IMG/VR virus record: IMGVR_UViG_3300017605_000209
Span: 1 to 53,115 of that record
Strand: one strand, 5' to 3'
DNA: 53,115 bases
From: a virus
Part shown: in pieces, positions 37,323 to 46,964 of the stretch
How the letters are laid out: every line of letters begins with the position of its first letter
How positions within the stretch are numbered: the first letter of the stretch is position 1
The notes under the pieces: generated by a model
Seen by the model: the letters and a program-made list of their open reading frames with translations, nothing else
What the model was told of the DNA's origin: nothing
The model's database searches: none
Program-made: the position numbers and the translations under genes

Positions 37323-38917
37323 TAACGTCGTCCTAGAACAAAGACTGGATCAATCATGTAACCGTAAAGTTCTACGTCCTGACCGACTTCACTGTTGGTA
37401 AACTCTAGTTCAGTGTGCTTGCCAGTGCCGATACGTGAGATACGCTGACGATTTCTCGTCATACTGTAGCTCTTAGTAGTGGTAGTTGTCTGGTTTAATT
37501 CGCCGGTTCTGCAAGTGATCGTCAGAGTACCAGCGGATTGGGCTTTTCCGACTATGGAAAGCTCACCGAAGTATTTGTCGTGATCTGGCAGGCCACCATC
37601 ATGACGCTTACCAATTACATCTAGCTCGATTGCAGTGGCGGTTCCATCAGTTCTGGTATCCTGTTCAGTGTTAACGTCGCCTTGAACAGAACCAAACGTT
37701 AGGACTGGTTTGCTGCTAGGCAATGAAACGAACACGAAAGAACTTGGGTCGAAAGCGTTAGTTTTATGTGGCCCCCACCAAGTTCCGTCCTTGATGTCGT
37801 ATTCTACCCAAGTGTTTTCTTCGGTAGAGCCTGCTTCAGCCAGACAGATTCGGTATTTGGTTCTTACCGGATCAACTGCTGCGAAGGCATACTGGAAGCG
37901 ATCCTGATTGAAGTATGAATCAGTATTAAACCAAGAATCCACACCGCCCGCTTCAGCAATGTTCGTGATGCCTTCACTGTTCCATTTATAAACACCGTCA
38001 TACCAGAGAAAATAGGCTGTGTCTCGATAAACCGCTACGGACTCTTGGGAAAGAACACCAAGTTCTTTCGAAAGAATCACGTTGTCGAAGTCTACAAGGC
38101 CATCAGTAGTTTCCTCACCTGTACCTGTGATTTGGGCTAGTTGGTTCAATCGGCCTACACCGAGAGCTTCCCGGCGACCGATTAGTGCTGTGATACCAAT
38201 TGAATCAGAGCCTCTGGGTTGAATCTCGATGACGTTTTCAGCGGGCCATGAGTAGCGGATACCGGCCTCTGTGTAACGTACGTGGTCAATGTCGTCGCCT
38301 GCAACACCGAATAAACGCCCTCGAAAGGATGCGATATGGGTCAGGTATGGAGGATTGCCCAAGATAGGAGCGGCAGTTAGGGATAAACCGGCATCAGGAA
38401 GATCGTCCTTGATTGTCTGGATGATATTGCCGTCCAGGTCCACCCACTGGAACAAAACTGCTCCGTTGGAAGTCGGACGATAGATTCTTCGGCCAGAGAT
38501 TTCATCAGGGCTGATATCGATACCAGAAACCTGAATAGCTTGGTTGGTTACTGAGACTGTACCAGAAGCGGGGCTATAGTCCGATTCTGACAGGATGTTG
38601 CCAACTTCATCAAGAACAATGAACGTGTATCTGATTCCTCGATAAGTACCAGAAAGGGTGCCGCCAGCGGCTGCAGCCACCGTAGCAGCTAGACGTGGCG
38701 GTCTTGGAACCAATAATCGAACCTTGCCAGAGCTATTAATCAATAATGGCTGGCTTGGTGTATTAACTAGAATGAGATATCCATCGGCGCTGAGAAATCG
38801 CGCTGGCTTCGTAATGGACATCGTGATGCTGCTTGGAATTGTCAGCGGAGCACTGACCGTTCCATCGTCACTGACGAAGAGTAGATTTTCGCCTGCCTGA
38901 ACACAGGTTAATGACAT
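37322..38917 (-). CDS. Tail hub / packaged-DNA stabilisation protein (P22 gp10-like)
   Basis: A 531-residue beta-propeller-like protein. Features recalled from the family: IRYTFIVLDEVGNILSESDY, RRIYRPTSNGAVLFQW, IASFRGRLFGVAGDDIDHVR, PRGSDSIGITALIGRREALG, and the VSQESV-like stretch LSQESVAVYRDTAYFLWYDG. It would plug the portal vertex and link to the fibres. The length is close to P22 gp10 (472). The large protein upstream in transcription shares the propeller style. Confidence 0.75.
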   Translation of the reverse strand: MSLTCVQAGENLLFVSDDGTVSAPLTIPSSITMSITKPARFLSADGYLILVNTPSQPLLINSSGKVRLLVPRPPRLAATVAAAAGGTLSGTYRGIRYTFIVLDEVGNILSESDYSPASGTVSVTNQAIQVSGIDISPDEISGRRIYRPTSNGAVLFQWVDLDGNIIQTIKDDLPDAGLSLTAAPILGNPPYLTHIASFRGRLFGVAGDDIDHVRYTEAGIRYSWPAENVIEIQPRGSDSIGITALIGRREALGVGRLNQLAQITGTGEETTDGLVDFDNVILSKELGVLSQESVAVYRDTAYFLWYDGVYKWNSEGITNIAEAGGVDSWFNTDSYFNQDRFQYAFAAVDPVRTKYRICLAEAGSTEENTWVEYDIKDGTWWGPHKTNAFDPSSFVFVSLPSSKPVLTFGSVQGDVNTEQDTRTDGTATAIELDVIGKRHDGGLPDHDKYFGELSIVGKAQSAGTLTITCRTGELNQTTTTTKSYSMTRNRQRISRIGTGKHTELEFTNSEVGQDVELYGYMIDPVFVLGRR

Positions 38918-41900
38918 TAAACAACACCGTAGGTTGGAATGATGGTTTCTGTGATTGGGCCATACAGAAACGCGGTTAAGTCAGTGTAGGAAACTAGATC
39001 GTCAGTTCTCATCATGAAGGCTGAACGATCTTTTGCCCCGCCCAGAATGTAGAGATTGTCAACTGCCGGGAACATCAGGATGTAGGGCCGTAGAGAGCCG
39101 CTTGATCCTGTGAAAGGAGTTGTCCAGGTTGTACCATCGAACTTGTAAACCTTGGCAACAGACGTGGTATCTGGGTTCCAGTAGCCTGCAATAAGCTGGT
39201 CTACCCCGACAGAGTTCTTGAATACAATCAGATATGGGAAGCCGTTGTTAACGCGGGCTGTACCGCCTGTAGCTGTTAAACTGGTGCTGTATACCCCTAG
39301 GGTGCTACGGACCAGAACTTTGGCGAAGCTGGCTGCTGCGTTATCAGTCCCCACGTAGAGCTGACCACCATAGGAAGCCAAGGACGTGCAACCCCCTGTG
39401 GTGCTTGAGGATAGCGTATAATCCAAGGTCCAATCAGTGTCGATTCCTGGCCGGATAAAGTAGATTTTCCCCGTGGTTCCATTACCCTTGTTGGTACCAA
39501 GCCAGAGTCGGCCCATGTGCCAACACATAGCGTAGGGAAGCTCACCACCGGAAAAACCTGATCCTAAAGGACTTAGCGTATTTGACAGGACGTCATAGGT
39601 AAAGACCCTACCTGCGAAATCGGCTGCTGAAGTGCCTGAATCGTAGGTAGACACATAGATTGTATCACCATTTCGTAACATTGACAAGACCGCCTTTGGG
39701 ATGGCAGCACTTGCCGTTATTGGAATAGTGACCAATTCCCGGTCTGTAAGGCCGTCAAAGATCCTAATAGGGGGTTGATCGGTGCCTAGGGTATAGTCGT
39801 TAGCCGGATAGATAATATGGTTATTAAAGACTGCTGAAGCCGCTGGGAAGCCTCCTAGATAGGAAGGCCCGCCTGTGGCCCAGTTAGCCAGCTTGGTCCA
39901 GTCTCTTGGGGCATATGGTCGGTCAGTTGATTCAATGACCGTTACACTGCCTGTAAAGCCTTCTGTAGATAGCCACCAGCCATTTGGGTCCGTTGTAACA
40001 TACGGGCCAAGTGGTGGGTTTGTCGTAGGAACTGGATAGAACACAGCATCGGAACCAGTAGAACCACCAGAGATAACAAATACATCGTAAACGATAAGGT
40101 TCGCGTTTAAGGTTAGGCCGACCGTGATTGAGTCCGCACCCATGGCTGTAATGCCGGTTGTGATGGTTGAACCTGTCGTGATAGCTTGGCTATTGGAGCC
40201 AGTCATCGTAGCGTTTCGGTGGTATGATGCGTTATTGTGTGGTACCACGATAGCTAGAGCAGGGATATTACCATTAAGGTCAACAGCAATCGCTCTGGAG
40301 GCTGTACCGTCACCTGTATAGCTAACCATGTCAACTGCGCCGTCATAGGTACCGTCTGAGCTACGCCAGAGATTACCAATAATGTGGTGATCTTCTGAGT
40401 TAGCAAATCCGTTAGTATCTAGTAAGAGACCACCTTGAGCAAATGAATCTACTGATGCAGTTTCTCCAGCGTTGAACGTGGAAGCGTTCTCACTGGTATG
40501 ACCGATGCCACGATAGAGTGTTGTGCTAAAGCTGCTTACACCAGTTGTTGCAAATAACAAGAAAGCGCCTTCAGGAGTAAACTGAAAGTCCTTGATGGCT
40601 GTGGTCTTTACAGATGCTAGGTTGTTATCTGCTTGGGTCGTGATGGTGTTTCGATTGAATCGCCCACCAGGATCAGCAAATGTAATGTATCGATAGGTTG
40701 CACCGTTTGCGTTCGTTTGAGCATCACTACCAGAAATACGAACTGTGAACCCTGTAACTACTTGAGTTGTTGGATCGATGTTCGTGCGGACACGAGACAC
40801 TAAATCGCAATCTACAATGTGGTTAGATGCAGCTCTGCCGGTTTCCAACGCTGAGTTCCACAGAACAGGCTCAAATCCGCTTCTGTGAATGTAAATGAAC
40901 GTTGGAGGATGTAGCGTGGTGATCTCAGTGATAGTACCGTTACCTACGTAGGTTCCCTGCTCTTGGGCAATGATACTTGGAGGAGCAACACCAATCGTTC
41001 CAGTGAACCCTAATTTTGGATACTGTGACTGATGAGGATCAAAGTTGCTGGAAAGTGCGCTTGGATTGTCTACAACACCCCATGCACCCAAACAGGCAAT
41101 TGTACCATGAAGGGCAGAAAGCGTGGTGCTTCCTGAGAAGGTGCCGGGAGTGAATGCGATGGATAAAGTTTCTGGCTGAATGGGTGTTTCGCCGTCAGAT
41201 GGAATGCTGGCGATGATCGCACCGCTAGCTGCCAAGCTTGACATGGTGAAAGTGCTTGAACTATAGGTAAAAGGAGTAGACACATCGGCAACAAGCGTGG
41301 TTCCACGAAGGCTGACAGTTGATCCTGTGGCCGTGGTTGCACTGATGTTGTTTACGCCGATAAAGGCTCCGACGATACCTAGCTGGACATCGACTTTATT
41401 GAATTCGGCAATATCGACGCTGAGGATGCTACCGTTTACACTGCAGGTTTCACCTACACTACCTTTGGCTGCACGATAGGCATCAAATGAGCCGGTTGTT
41501 CCTGACCAGTTTCCGCTTACATCGGATGCTAGAACTGAACCTCTAATTGGTAGAATGTGAGTGCCATTTACCCAATCAAGATTCATACTGAAATCGCCAG
41601 TTGGTAACGCCCTAATGGTCCAATCGTCAAAGTTGATTGATTGGCCAGCGGTACCTGCACCGATATTTATTCGACATAGAGTTGACTGGAAGATGTACTG
41701 GACGTTTACCGTTGAAGATTGAACGTGAGCAACTAGAGATTTATTGATATAGACATCCCAAGTAGCACCAACATCGGCTCCAAGTTCGTTTTGAACGTTG
41801 AAGTCCTCCATGATATCGATACGGGTCCAAGTATACGTTGGAATTGGGCCTACTGTGGTTAGCAGTGTTTTGACACCGGCTGGAGAATGATAGAGAAGCA

Positions 41901-42591
41901 GGTTGCCACTCGTATCAAGTTCCATTGCTAGAGTGGTGTTGGCTCCGGTTCGACCTTCTGTCTTGTAGATTTCTGCCTGAACAAGTAGGACTTGTGGCTG
42001 AATGTAAAACTGGGTCCACTGAGACGTGTAAACGTCTGTTGGAGGCGTATAAGTCACACCAACGTTGTTGACTGTACTTCGTAGACCTAGGCCACGGTGA
42101 CCTGTTACACGGGAGGCATCGAATGAAGGCATGAATGCATTGGTACCTTCTTCATTTTCCTCAAGCTCAAACCCCTGCTGATATCGGATTGCTGATAGAG
42201 TTGTGGTGATGGATGTTGGTGTTGATGAAGCAAACAGGAATACACCCTTCCAAGCGATAACCCCACTTCCACCCGTAATACCAATTGGAGTACGAAGATT
42301 ACCAAAATTATCTACGATCTTATTTGGACCGTAGGTTACACTGAAAACGTCCAAAGCTAGCGCACAACTTGCTGAATATCCACCAGAGATTACAATATAT
42401 GGTGGAGTATCAAAAGTTGAGGTACCTGCATCAATTCCAAGGATGGGAGCATCATACGTTGTCGATGCTTCCCGTGGGGAAATATCGATACCGTTTGGAT
42501 ATTGACTTTGAAGTAGTTCTGCCTGTGCCTCATCACCAATGTAGATGATGTACATCAGTCTTAAATAATTTGGATCGCCAGGGACTGCCAT
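38917..42591 (-). CDS. Very large tail/fibre protein with propeller-like end
   Basis: A 1,224-residue beta-rich protein. About 200-350 has a lectin/LamG-like segment (WTQFYIQPQVLLVQAEIYKT; INIGAGTAGQSINFDDWTIR). A long Thr/Ser/Gly-rich centre follows. The last 330 residues contain repeated propeller-like blades (LSMLRNGDTIYVSTYDSGTS; AMCWHMGRLWLGTNKGNGTT; LASYGGQLYVGTDNAAA; ILMFPAVDNLYILGGAKD). It lies between the neck protein and the stabilisation protein, so it probably forms part of the tail or host-recognition complex. No enzyme site is obvious. Confidence 0.6.
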   Translation of the reverse strand: MAVPGDPNYLRLMYIIYIGDEAQAELLQSQYPNGIDISPREASTTYDAPILGIDAGTSTFDTPPYIVISGGYSASCALALDVFSVTYGPNKIVDNFGNLRTPIGITGGSGVIAWKGVFLFASSTPTSITTTLSAIRYQQGFELEENEEGTNAFMPSFDASRVTGHRGLGLRSTVNNVGVTYTPPTDVYTSQWTQFYIQPQVLLVQAEIYKTEGRTGANTTLAMELDTSGNLLLYHSPAGVKTLLTTVGPIPTYTWTRIDIMEDFNVQNELGADVGATWDVYINKSLVAHVQSSTVNVQYIFQSTLCRINIGAGTAGQSINFDDWTIRALPTGDFSMNLDWVNGTHILPIRGSVLASDVSGNWSGTTGSFDAYRAAKGSVGETCSVNGSILSVDIAEFNKVDVQLGIVGAFIGVNNISATTATGSTVSLRGTTLVADVSTPFTYSSSTFTMSSLAASGAIIASIPSDGETPIQPETLSIAFTPGTFSGSTTLSALHGTIACLGAWGVVDNPSALSSNFDPHQSQYPKLGFTGTIGVAPPSIIAQEQGTYVGNGTITEITTLHPPTFIYIHRSGFEPVLWNSALETGRAASNHIVDCDLVSRVRTNIDPTTQVVTGFTVRISGSDAQTNANGATYRYITFADPGGRFNRNTITTQADNNLASVKTTAIKDFQFTPEGAFLLFATTGVSSFSTTLYRGIGHTSENASTFNAGETASVDSFAQGGLLLDTNGFANSEDHHIIGNLWRSSDGTYDGAVDMVSYTGDGTASRAIAVDLNGNIPALAIVVPHNNASYHRNATMTGSNSQAITTGSTITTGITAMGADSITVGLTLNANLIVYDVFVISGGSTGSDAVFYPVPTTNPPLGPYVTTDPNGWWLSTEGFTGSVTVIESTDRPYAPRDWTKLANWATGGPSYLGGFPAASAVFNNHIIYPANDYTLGTDQPPIRIFDGLTDRELVTIPITASAAIPKAVLSMLRNGDTIYVSTYDSGTSAADFAGRVFTYDVLSNTLSPLGSGFSGGELPYAMCWHMGRLWLGTNKGNGTTGKIYFIRPGIDTDWTLDYTLSSSTTGGCTSLASYGGQLYVGTDNAAASFAKVLVRSTLGVYSTSLTATGGTARVNNGFPYLIVFKNSVGVDQLIAGYWNPDTTSVAKVYKFDGTTWTTPFTGSSGSLRPYILMFPAVDNLYILGGAKDRSAFMMRTDDLVSYTDLTAFLYGPITETIIPTYGVV

Positions 42592-42869
42592 TATGAGATT
42601 GGTCCTCGACCTACGTAAATAGACGGATTACCAGAATCCTGCAAGTTTGTGAGTGGTACGCCGATACCACCAAGAACGATACCACCTAGACCTGTGGTAT
42701 TAAACGGAATAAGCCCAGGACGCTTTCGGAGGCCCGCGTTCACTCCAATTGGGTCATGGAAAGCATTCTGGGACTTTCTTAGTTCGTCATCATTCAATTC
42801 GATGGGATCTTTATCGACGTTAACGCCTTTAAGACCCAACGTTCGAATATCAATTTTTCCATCAGCCAT
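42591..42869 (-). CDS. Small neck/tail protein
   Basis: A 92-residue protein with GVNVDKDPIELNDDELRKSQ followed by GLRKRPGLIPFNTTG. This start (binding positions then a KRPG turn) is typical of the N-terminus of podophage tail hub proteins. Here it is a separate small gene, which suggests the hub's N-terminal part is encoded apart. It overlaps the next gene by one base. Confidence 0.58.
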   Translation of the reverse strand: MADGKIDIRTLGLKGVNVDKDPIELNDDELRKSQNAFHDPIGVNAGLRKRPGLIPFNTTGLGGIVLGGIGVPLTNLQDSGNPSIYVGRGPIS

Positions 42870-42872
42870 GAT

Positions 42873-43583
42873 TTACCAGTACTCAGACCACATTGCGTCT
42901 ACGTAAGAGGGCTCCTGATATTCACGGAGGCCCAAAGACTGTAGAAGATTAGCTTTTTCTGTTGCGTAGATGCCCAACCATGCTGGATCTGGGCTTCGAT
43001 CATCTCGTTCTTTTGCTCGGGCGTAAGCGACAGTCCAAGCAATGATGGCATTGTCGGCCTCACCAGGAATTGGCACCTTCATCGTGATGTTCAAGTCTGG
43101 CAAAGTGGGGATATAACTGAGGCTGATTGCCACACTGCTGGTTACCTTAGGGGCAGTCTTGATTACAGGAGGTTCGACCGGAGCACCAGCCTGAAAAATA
43201 TCGTAATAAATGGTATCATTTGCTGGATCGATCGGATCTCGACTGCGGGCAAGCTGGAACGTGTTATTGTTGTAGGGAGTTGGTTTGAATAAAAGGCCGT
43301 GATTCGTACCACTGGTGGTAAGATCTTCCGGCTCAATCATGTAAACCTTATGGACGTCGGCAGGAACACCTGAAAGTTGAGTTGCGTTGGCTGCAAGTGT
43401 AACGATTCCTGATGGGGTTGTCGTGATGAAATGCTCTTGCTTAAGGTCTGCAATTGATCGCCAGAGATCTTTAATCCCAGCAATCATAATAGTGGTCAAT
43501 TCAGCATCTGTCCAGAATACGGCTACAGGCTCGATTAGCCGTGCTCGTACTGGTGTGAGAAGATCCCCGATTAATGTTGCCAT
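42873..43583 (-). CDS. Head-tail adaptor protein
   Basis: A 236-residue protein: an N-terminal helical part (WTDAELTTIMIAGIKDLWRS) with the tryptophan-aspartate pattern of neck adaptors, a beta middle (ADVHKVYMIEPEDL), and a helical end (NAIIAWTVAYARAKERDDRS). Length and position (after the decoration genes, before the tail hub) fit a P22 gp4-like or gp6-like adaptor ring. Confidence 0.62.
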   Translation of the reverse strand: MATLIGDLLTPVRARLIEPVAVFWTDAELTTIMIAGIKDLWRSIADLKQEHFITTTPSGIVTLAANATQLSGVPADVHKVYMIEPEDLTTSGTNHGLLFKPTPYNNNTFQLARSRDPIDPANDTIYYDIFQAGAPVEPPVIKTAPKVTSSVAISLSYIPTLPDLNITMKVPIPGEADNAIIAWTVAYARAKERDDRSPDPAWLGIYATEKANLLQSLGLREYQEPSYVDAMWSEYW

Positions 43584-43598
43584 TTATACTGACTCACT

Positions 43599-44006
43599 TT
43601 ATAGAATGTCGTTACTTGGAAGAATCTTGCGTTCGTAAGCATCAATGGAAATAATTCCGGCTACACCGGCACCAGATAAGATTAAACTTAGTGATGCCCC
43701 TAATGTAAGAGTAACTCCGTGAGGTCCATAGTCCAATTCCAGGACTTGATTTCCTAAAGCTCCGGTTACGCTGCCTGGGACTACCAAAAGACCAATGGGC
43801 ATACCACTGGAGTCTTGGAATCCCAAGTTTTTAGCTGAATAGGTTGTTACAGAGACCTTAATTCTTTGGATTGCTAGAGTGTTTCCTGGACGCGAAACAC
43901 TTAATAGGGAAACAGGACCGGCTTCTGATGCCAAAAGTTGGTACTGAACATGCTTATCTCCAAAGATAGTATGGAATGAATTGTAGTCTCCGGTATATTG
44001 GGACAT
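43599..44006 (-). CDS. Hypothetical structural protein
   Basis: A 135-residue beta-rich protein (HVQYQLLASEAGPVSLLSVS; TLTLGASLSLILSGAGVAGI). No cysteines or long helices are seen. Its position among head and neck genes suggests a minor virion component. Confidence 0.55.
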   Translation of the reverse strand: MSQYTGDYNSFHTIFGDKHVQYQLLASEAGPVSLLSVSRPGNTLAIQRIKVSVTTYSAKNLGFQDSSGMPIGLLVVPGSVTGALGNQVLELDYGPHGVTLTLGASLSLILSGAGVAGIISIDAYERKILPSNDIL

Positions 44007-44012
44007 AGAGGA

Positions 44013-44459
44013 TTAGAGAAGGTAACTTCCACCAACTGAGAATGTTACTGTAGCAGTGGCAACGGTAATTTGTAAACGCCAAAGTACTCCAAGGTTACTA
44101 TTACCTTGTGTGTCCGTAGTTGCTGTACCAGCGGCCGTGGTCAAACCAGGATAGATAGTTAAAGTTCTAGTTTGGGTTGCAGTTCCAAAAGCAGCACTTG
44201 TACTATTTGGATTAGTGACCCAGTTACCAGAAACAGGATCTTTTTCTTGAATGGCAATAGTAACAGTTCCACCATTAGCGTTGGTGACATCGCAGAAAAT
44301 ACGCACACCACGGGCATTGGCATTATAAATTGGATCAGTATTATAGGTAGCCGCAGTTCTTGCAGCAGAAGGAAGAAGAATGCCTTCTAGATTTGAACTT
44401 CCCGCCGCAGTTTGAGACGCAGGAAGAGGAGAAGGAACCCACTGATTTTGATTTGGCAT
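44013..44459 (-). CDS. Hypothetical beta-rich structural protein
   Basis: A 148-residue Thr/Asn/Ala-rich beta protein beginning MPNQNQWVPSPLPASQTAAG. I use this ATG, with an AAGGGTTCC stretch before it, because a longer in-frame start would run 73 bases into the preceding gene. It contains GVRIFCDVTNANGGTVTIAI and a matching C-terminal strand set. Likely a decoration or neck protein. Confidence 0.58.
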   Translation of the reverse strand: MPNQNQWVPSPLPASQTAAGSSNLEGILLPSAARTAATYNTDPIYNANARGVRIFCDVTNANGGTVTIAIQEKDPVSGNWVTNPNSTSAAFGTATQTRTLTIYPGLTTAAGTATTDTQGNSNLGVLWRLQITVATATVTFSVGGSYLL

Positions 44460-44482
44460 CGGAACCCTTAAAAGAAAATTTA

Positions 44483-44872
44483 TTAGGTAAGTTCTGTCAC
44501 GCGAGCGAATCCGCCGCCTGATCCATCCCAAATTCCATGAATGGTCCCGGTGTAATCATAAAGATCACTCTCGTAACTGTCATTCTGGGGGATAACGAAG
44601 CTGAAATTTGTAGCTGAAGCAGCACCATCAAGAGCGACCTTGACTGGCTTAGTGCCTGCATTGTAGATATGAAACTTTTTGCGGGCTGCGTTTGATGCTA
44701 AAAGCACCGTATCAACGTTTGCCTGAGCAACTGATGTGATTGCACCGCTTGATGGTGGAGTTGGTGGGGTTGTTGAAAAGGATGTAATCTGATCGCCGTT
44801 TGCATCGACAATCGCAACATCCATTGCACGAGAATTTGTTAGATCTCGTAGGGCTGCACCTAAAAGAGACAT
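44483..44872 (-). CDS. Hypothetical beta-rich structural protein
   Basis: A 129-residue protein: a short helical start, a Pro-rich linker (STTPPTPPSSG), and a beta sandwich with KKFHIYNAGTKPVKVALDGA. This xxIYNxG strand recurs in two other small proteins of the tail region, pointing to a shared small virion fold. Confidence 0.55.
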   Translation of the reverse strand: MSLLGAALRDLTNSRAMDVAIVDANGDQITSFSTTPPTPPSSGAITSVAQANVDTVLLASNAARKKFHIYNAGTKPVKVALDGAASATNFSFVIPQNDSYESDLYDYTGTIHGIWDGSGGGFARVTELT

Positions 44873-44879
44873 GCTGACC

Positions 44880-45107
44880 TCATGGTTGGTAATAAGTAAC
44901 TGTTATGTGACAAAGATGATTATTGTCATACTTGTCTATGGAGTCTAGTGAGTATTGAACGTCCAATACGTTTTCCGGTTGAAGAGTTGCTAGAAAAGTA
45001 TTAACGTCGCTCCATAATGTACCGATGAGATTTTCGATATCCTGGGGCGCTGATGGGCTTGTCCATCCCTTACGAAACGACTTAACTTGTACGGAGCCTG
45101 ATAGCAC
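44880..45107 (-). CDS. Hypothetical small protein (GTG start)
   Basis: A 75-residue protein whose frame is opened by GTG directly after an in-frame TGA, so no longer start exists. It contains APQDIENLIGTLWSDVNTFL and a beta end. The ribosome binding site is weak, and a terminator lies just upstream, so its expression is probably low. Position suggests a minor head or neck role. Confidence 0.48.
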   Translation of the reverse strand: MLSGSVQVKSFRKGWTSPSAPQDIENLIGTLWSDVNTFLATLQPENVLDVQYSLDSIDKYDNNHLCHITVTYYQP

Positions 45108-45136
45108 TCATATTGCACTTCCGGGTGCCCTCCGTG

Positions 45137-45175
45137 AAAAATTGGGAAGCGGCCCAAAAAGACCGCTCCCAAATT
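45137..45175 (-). terminator. Rho-independent terminator
   Basis: On the - strand a 12-bp stem (with one bulge on each arm) around TCTTTTTGGG is followed by AATTTTT. It lies directly after the 199-residue structural gene and would lower expression of the genes beyond it. Confidence 0.8.
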
Positions 45176-45176
45176 G

Positions 45177-45776
45177 TTATGCTACTGCTGCTGAGAACGG
45201 AGTTGCTTCTGTACCGCTTGCGTTGTTGGCAGTCTTAACTGACCAAACAGCCGTTGCGATATCCTGAAATTCAACCAAATCACCAACGATACAAGTACCC
45301 GTAGTTGTACGGTTCCATGTAAGTGTGTCGGATTCTGTTCCCACTGTGCCGGTATTGGCAGTTGCGAAGCCCTGAACTGTTCCTGCACCGTCGTCCTTTA
45401 GGAAGGCGATACCACGGAAGTAATCAGTGCCGCTTGCTGCCTGAACAATGAAGCTATTCGACGTGACAAGAGTACCAATGTAGATAAGGAACTTTGCGCC
45501 TGAGCCGGTTGCGGCTGGCAGGGTAAGCGTTAGACCTGCTGCTGCGTTCACAATGATCGGACGACCACTGTGTGCTGCTGTTGTAAGGGCTGTGCTTGCT
45601 GTGATTGCTACTGGAACGTCGGCACCTGTCTGGATATAGCGTTTGCTGGTACCAGAAGAACCAGACCCGATATAAAGAGCTTCAGTCGCGCTGTCAACAT
45701 AGATGTCGTTAGCATTTGCGCGGTTTGTGAAGTCTGTTGGTGTTCCGTTTGACCGGCGGATATTTTTATTTGGCAT
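45177..45776 (-). CDS. Probable head fibre/decoration protein
   Basis: A 199-residue, Ala/Thr/Gly-rich beta protein. IIVNAAAGLTLTLPAATGSG and KFLIYIGTLVTSNSFIVQAA are typical of capsid-fibre and decoration modules. A strong terminator follows its stop, as it does for the capsid gene, which suggests high-level expression. Confidence 0.6.
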   Translation of the reverse strand: MPNKNIRRSNGTPTDFTNRANANDIYVDSATEALYIGSGSSGTSKRYIQTGADVPVAITASTALTTAAHSGRPIIVNAAAGLTLTLPAATGSGAKFLIYIGTLVTSNSFIVQAASGTDYFRGIAFLKDDGAGTVQGFATANTGTVGTESDTLTWNRTTTGTCIVGDLVEFQDIATAVWSVKTANNASGTEATPFSAAVA

Positions 45777-45801
45777 TGAAAACCTCAGCGGCCATCGATT
45801 G

Positions 45802-45821
45802 TCGGGGCGATCAGACCCCGA
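45802..45821 (-). other. Hairpin between structural genes
   Basis: TCGGGG and CCCCGA form a 6-bp stem around a CGATCAGA loop between the 166-residue paralogue and the fibre-like gene. There is no T run after it, so a processing or attenuation role is as likely as termination. Confidence 0.4.
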
Positions 45822-45865
45822 ACCCTTAGCCGCGAGAAAATAAGTTGCTGATCCAACTCAGAGCA

Positions 45866-46366
45866 TTATGCTCCGACGATGATGAAGCCGTCAGTTGCGT
45901 CTGCCGCTGCGGCTGTTTCGGCTGAACCACCAACTGCCTGAGCTGCCGAAATCACTGCGTCAGTTGCGAGAGCCACGCCATCTGGATGGAGGACCATGAA
46001 ACTCTGGCCAGCCGCGTTGATCTTTGCAGTGTCAACGGTCGTGGTTGTTGCTGAGTTGTCTGCTGCGTCATGAATTGCCTGGAAGGAAGCAGTCGTACCT
46101 GAGGTCCGACGAGCTAGTCCATACCATGCGTACAGGGTGCAAGCTCCACCAATCAGCGAGGTGCCGAGGTTGGTAATAGCTTGTTCTGCCGAGTAAGCTG
46201 CGAACTGAAGATCAGGGTTGCCCTTGTTCGCTGCGAGATGCAGGAAGAGAGCCTTCAAGGCATAGAAATGACCTGGGCTGACCTTGCGTGACGATGTGCC
46301 AAAGCCGTAGATTGCATTGTATGCCTTCTGACGAACTAGGTTGGCATTCTGAACTGTTAGAGCCAT
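45866..46366 (-). CDS. Virion protein, paralogue of the next gene
   Basis: A 166-residue protein, equal in length to the gene upstream and clearly related: MAL.xxNANxVRQxAYNAxYG at the start, KVSPxxxYAxKALFxHL, GNPxLQ, and an xDGFxIxG ending in both. The central parts differ. Such proteins are likely capsid decoration or cement proteins. The intergenic stretch on either side contains hairpins. Confidence 0.62.
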   Translation of the reverse strand: MALTVQNANLVRQKAYNAIYGFGTSSRKVSPGHFYALKALFLHLAANKGNPDLQFAAYSAEQAITNLGTSLIGGACTLYAWYGLARRTSGTTASFQAIHDAADNSATTTTVDTAKINAAGQSFMVLHPDGVALATDAVISAAQAVGGSAETAAAADATDGFIIVGA

Positions 46367-46456
46367 TGTTTAATTCTCATCCTTACGTAGGAATAAACGT
46401 CGTACCAGATAAGAGTGGGCACGATCACCCCCATCAATTACCTCTGATGAAGGAGG

Positions 46457-46957
46457 TTACTGACCAATAATGACAAAGCCATCAATACGATTTGCCGACA
46501 GCGTAAGCGTATTGTTTACACGATCGGTATTTTCCGTGACAGTTAGGCCCGCTGAGTAAGCACGGCCATCAGGATAGACAATCAATTCTGTACCAGAAGA
46601 AGTCAGAGCAAACGCAAGATCCTGAGTGCCATCGGTAGCACAAGTTGATGCACTATTTGCTCCCTTGAGAACTGTTTCAGTAGAACCATTTTTCTTTAGA
46701 AAGACGGCATACAAAGTACAAGGAGCATTGGCCAATACCTGATCAGCAGTATTTCCACCGTTGGAAGAGTTGATGAATCCGTCGATACCAACAAGCTGCA
46801 ATGCGGGATTCCCTGCAAACATCTGAAGATGAATGAACAGGGCTTTCATTGCGTAGTAGTTGTAAGGGGATACTTTGAGGGTAGATTTGCTGGTACCATA
46901 GACAGCATTGTAGGCTTGCTGCCGTACGATATTCGCATTCACAAGGTTTAGAGCCAT
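46457..46957 (-). CDS. Virion protein, paralogue of the preceding gene
   Basis: A 166-residue protein related to its downstream neighbour (NANIVRQQAYNAVYGTSKST; VSPYNYYAMKALFIHLQMF; ending RIDGFVIIGQ). The middle, with Asn/Thr-rich loops (GFINSSNGGNTADQ), has diverged. Tandem duplication followed by change of the exposed loops is the simplest reading. Preceded by a structured leader. Confidence 0.62.
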   Translation of the reverse strand: MALNLVNANIVRQQAYNAVYGTSKSTLKVSPYNYYAMKALFIHLQMFAGNPALQLVGIDGFINSSNGGNTADQVLANAPCTLYAVFLKKNGSTETVLKGANSASTCATDGTQDLAFALTSSGTELIVYPDGRAYSAGLTVTENTDRVNNTLTLSANRIDGFVIIGQ

Positions 46958-46964
46958 TATCTGG

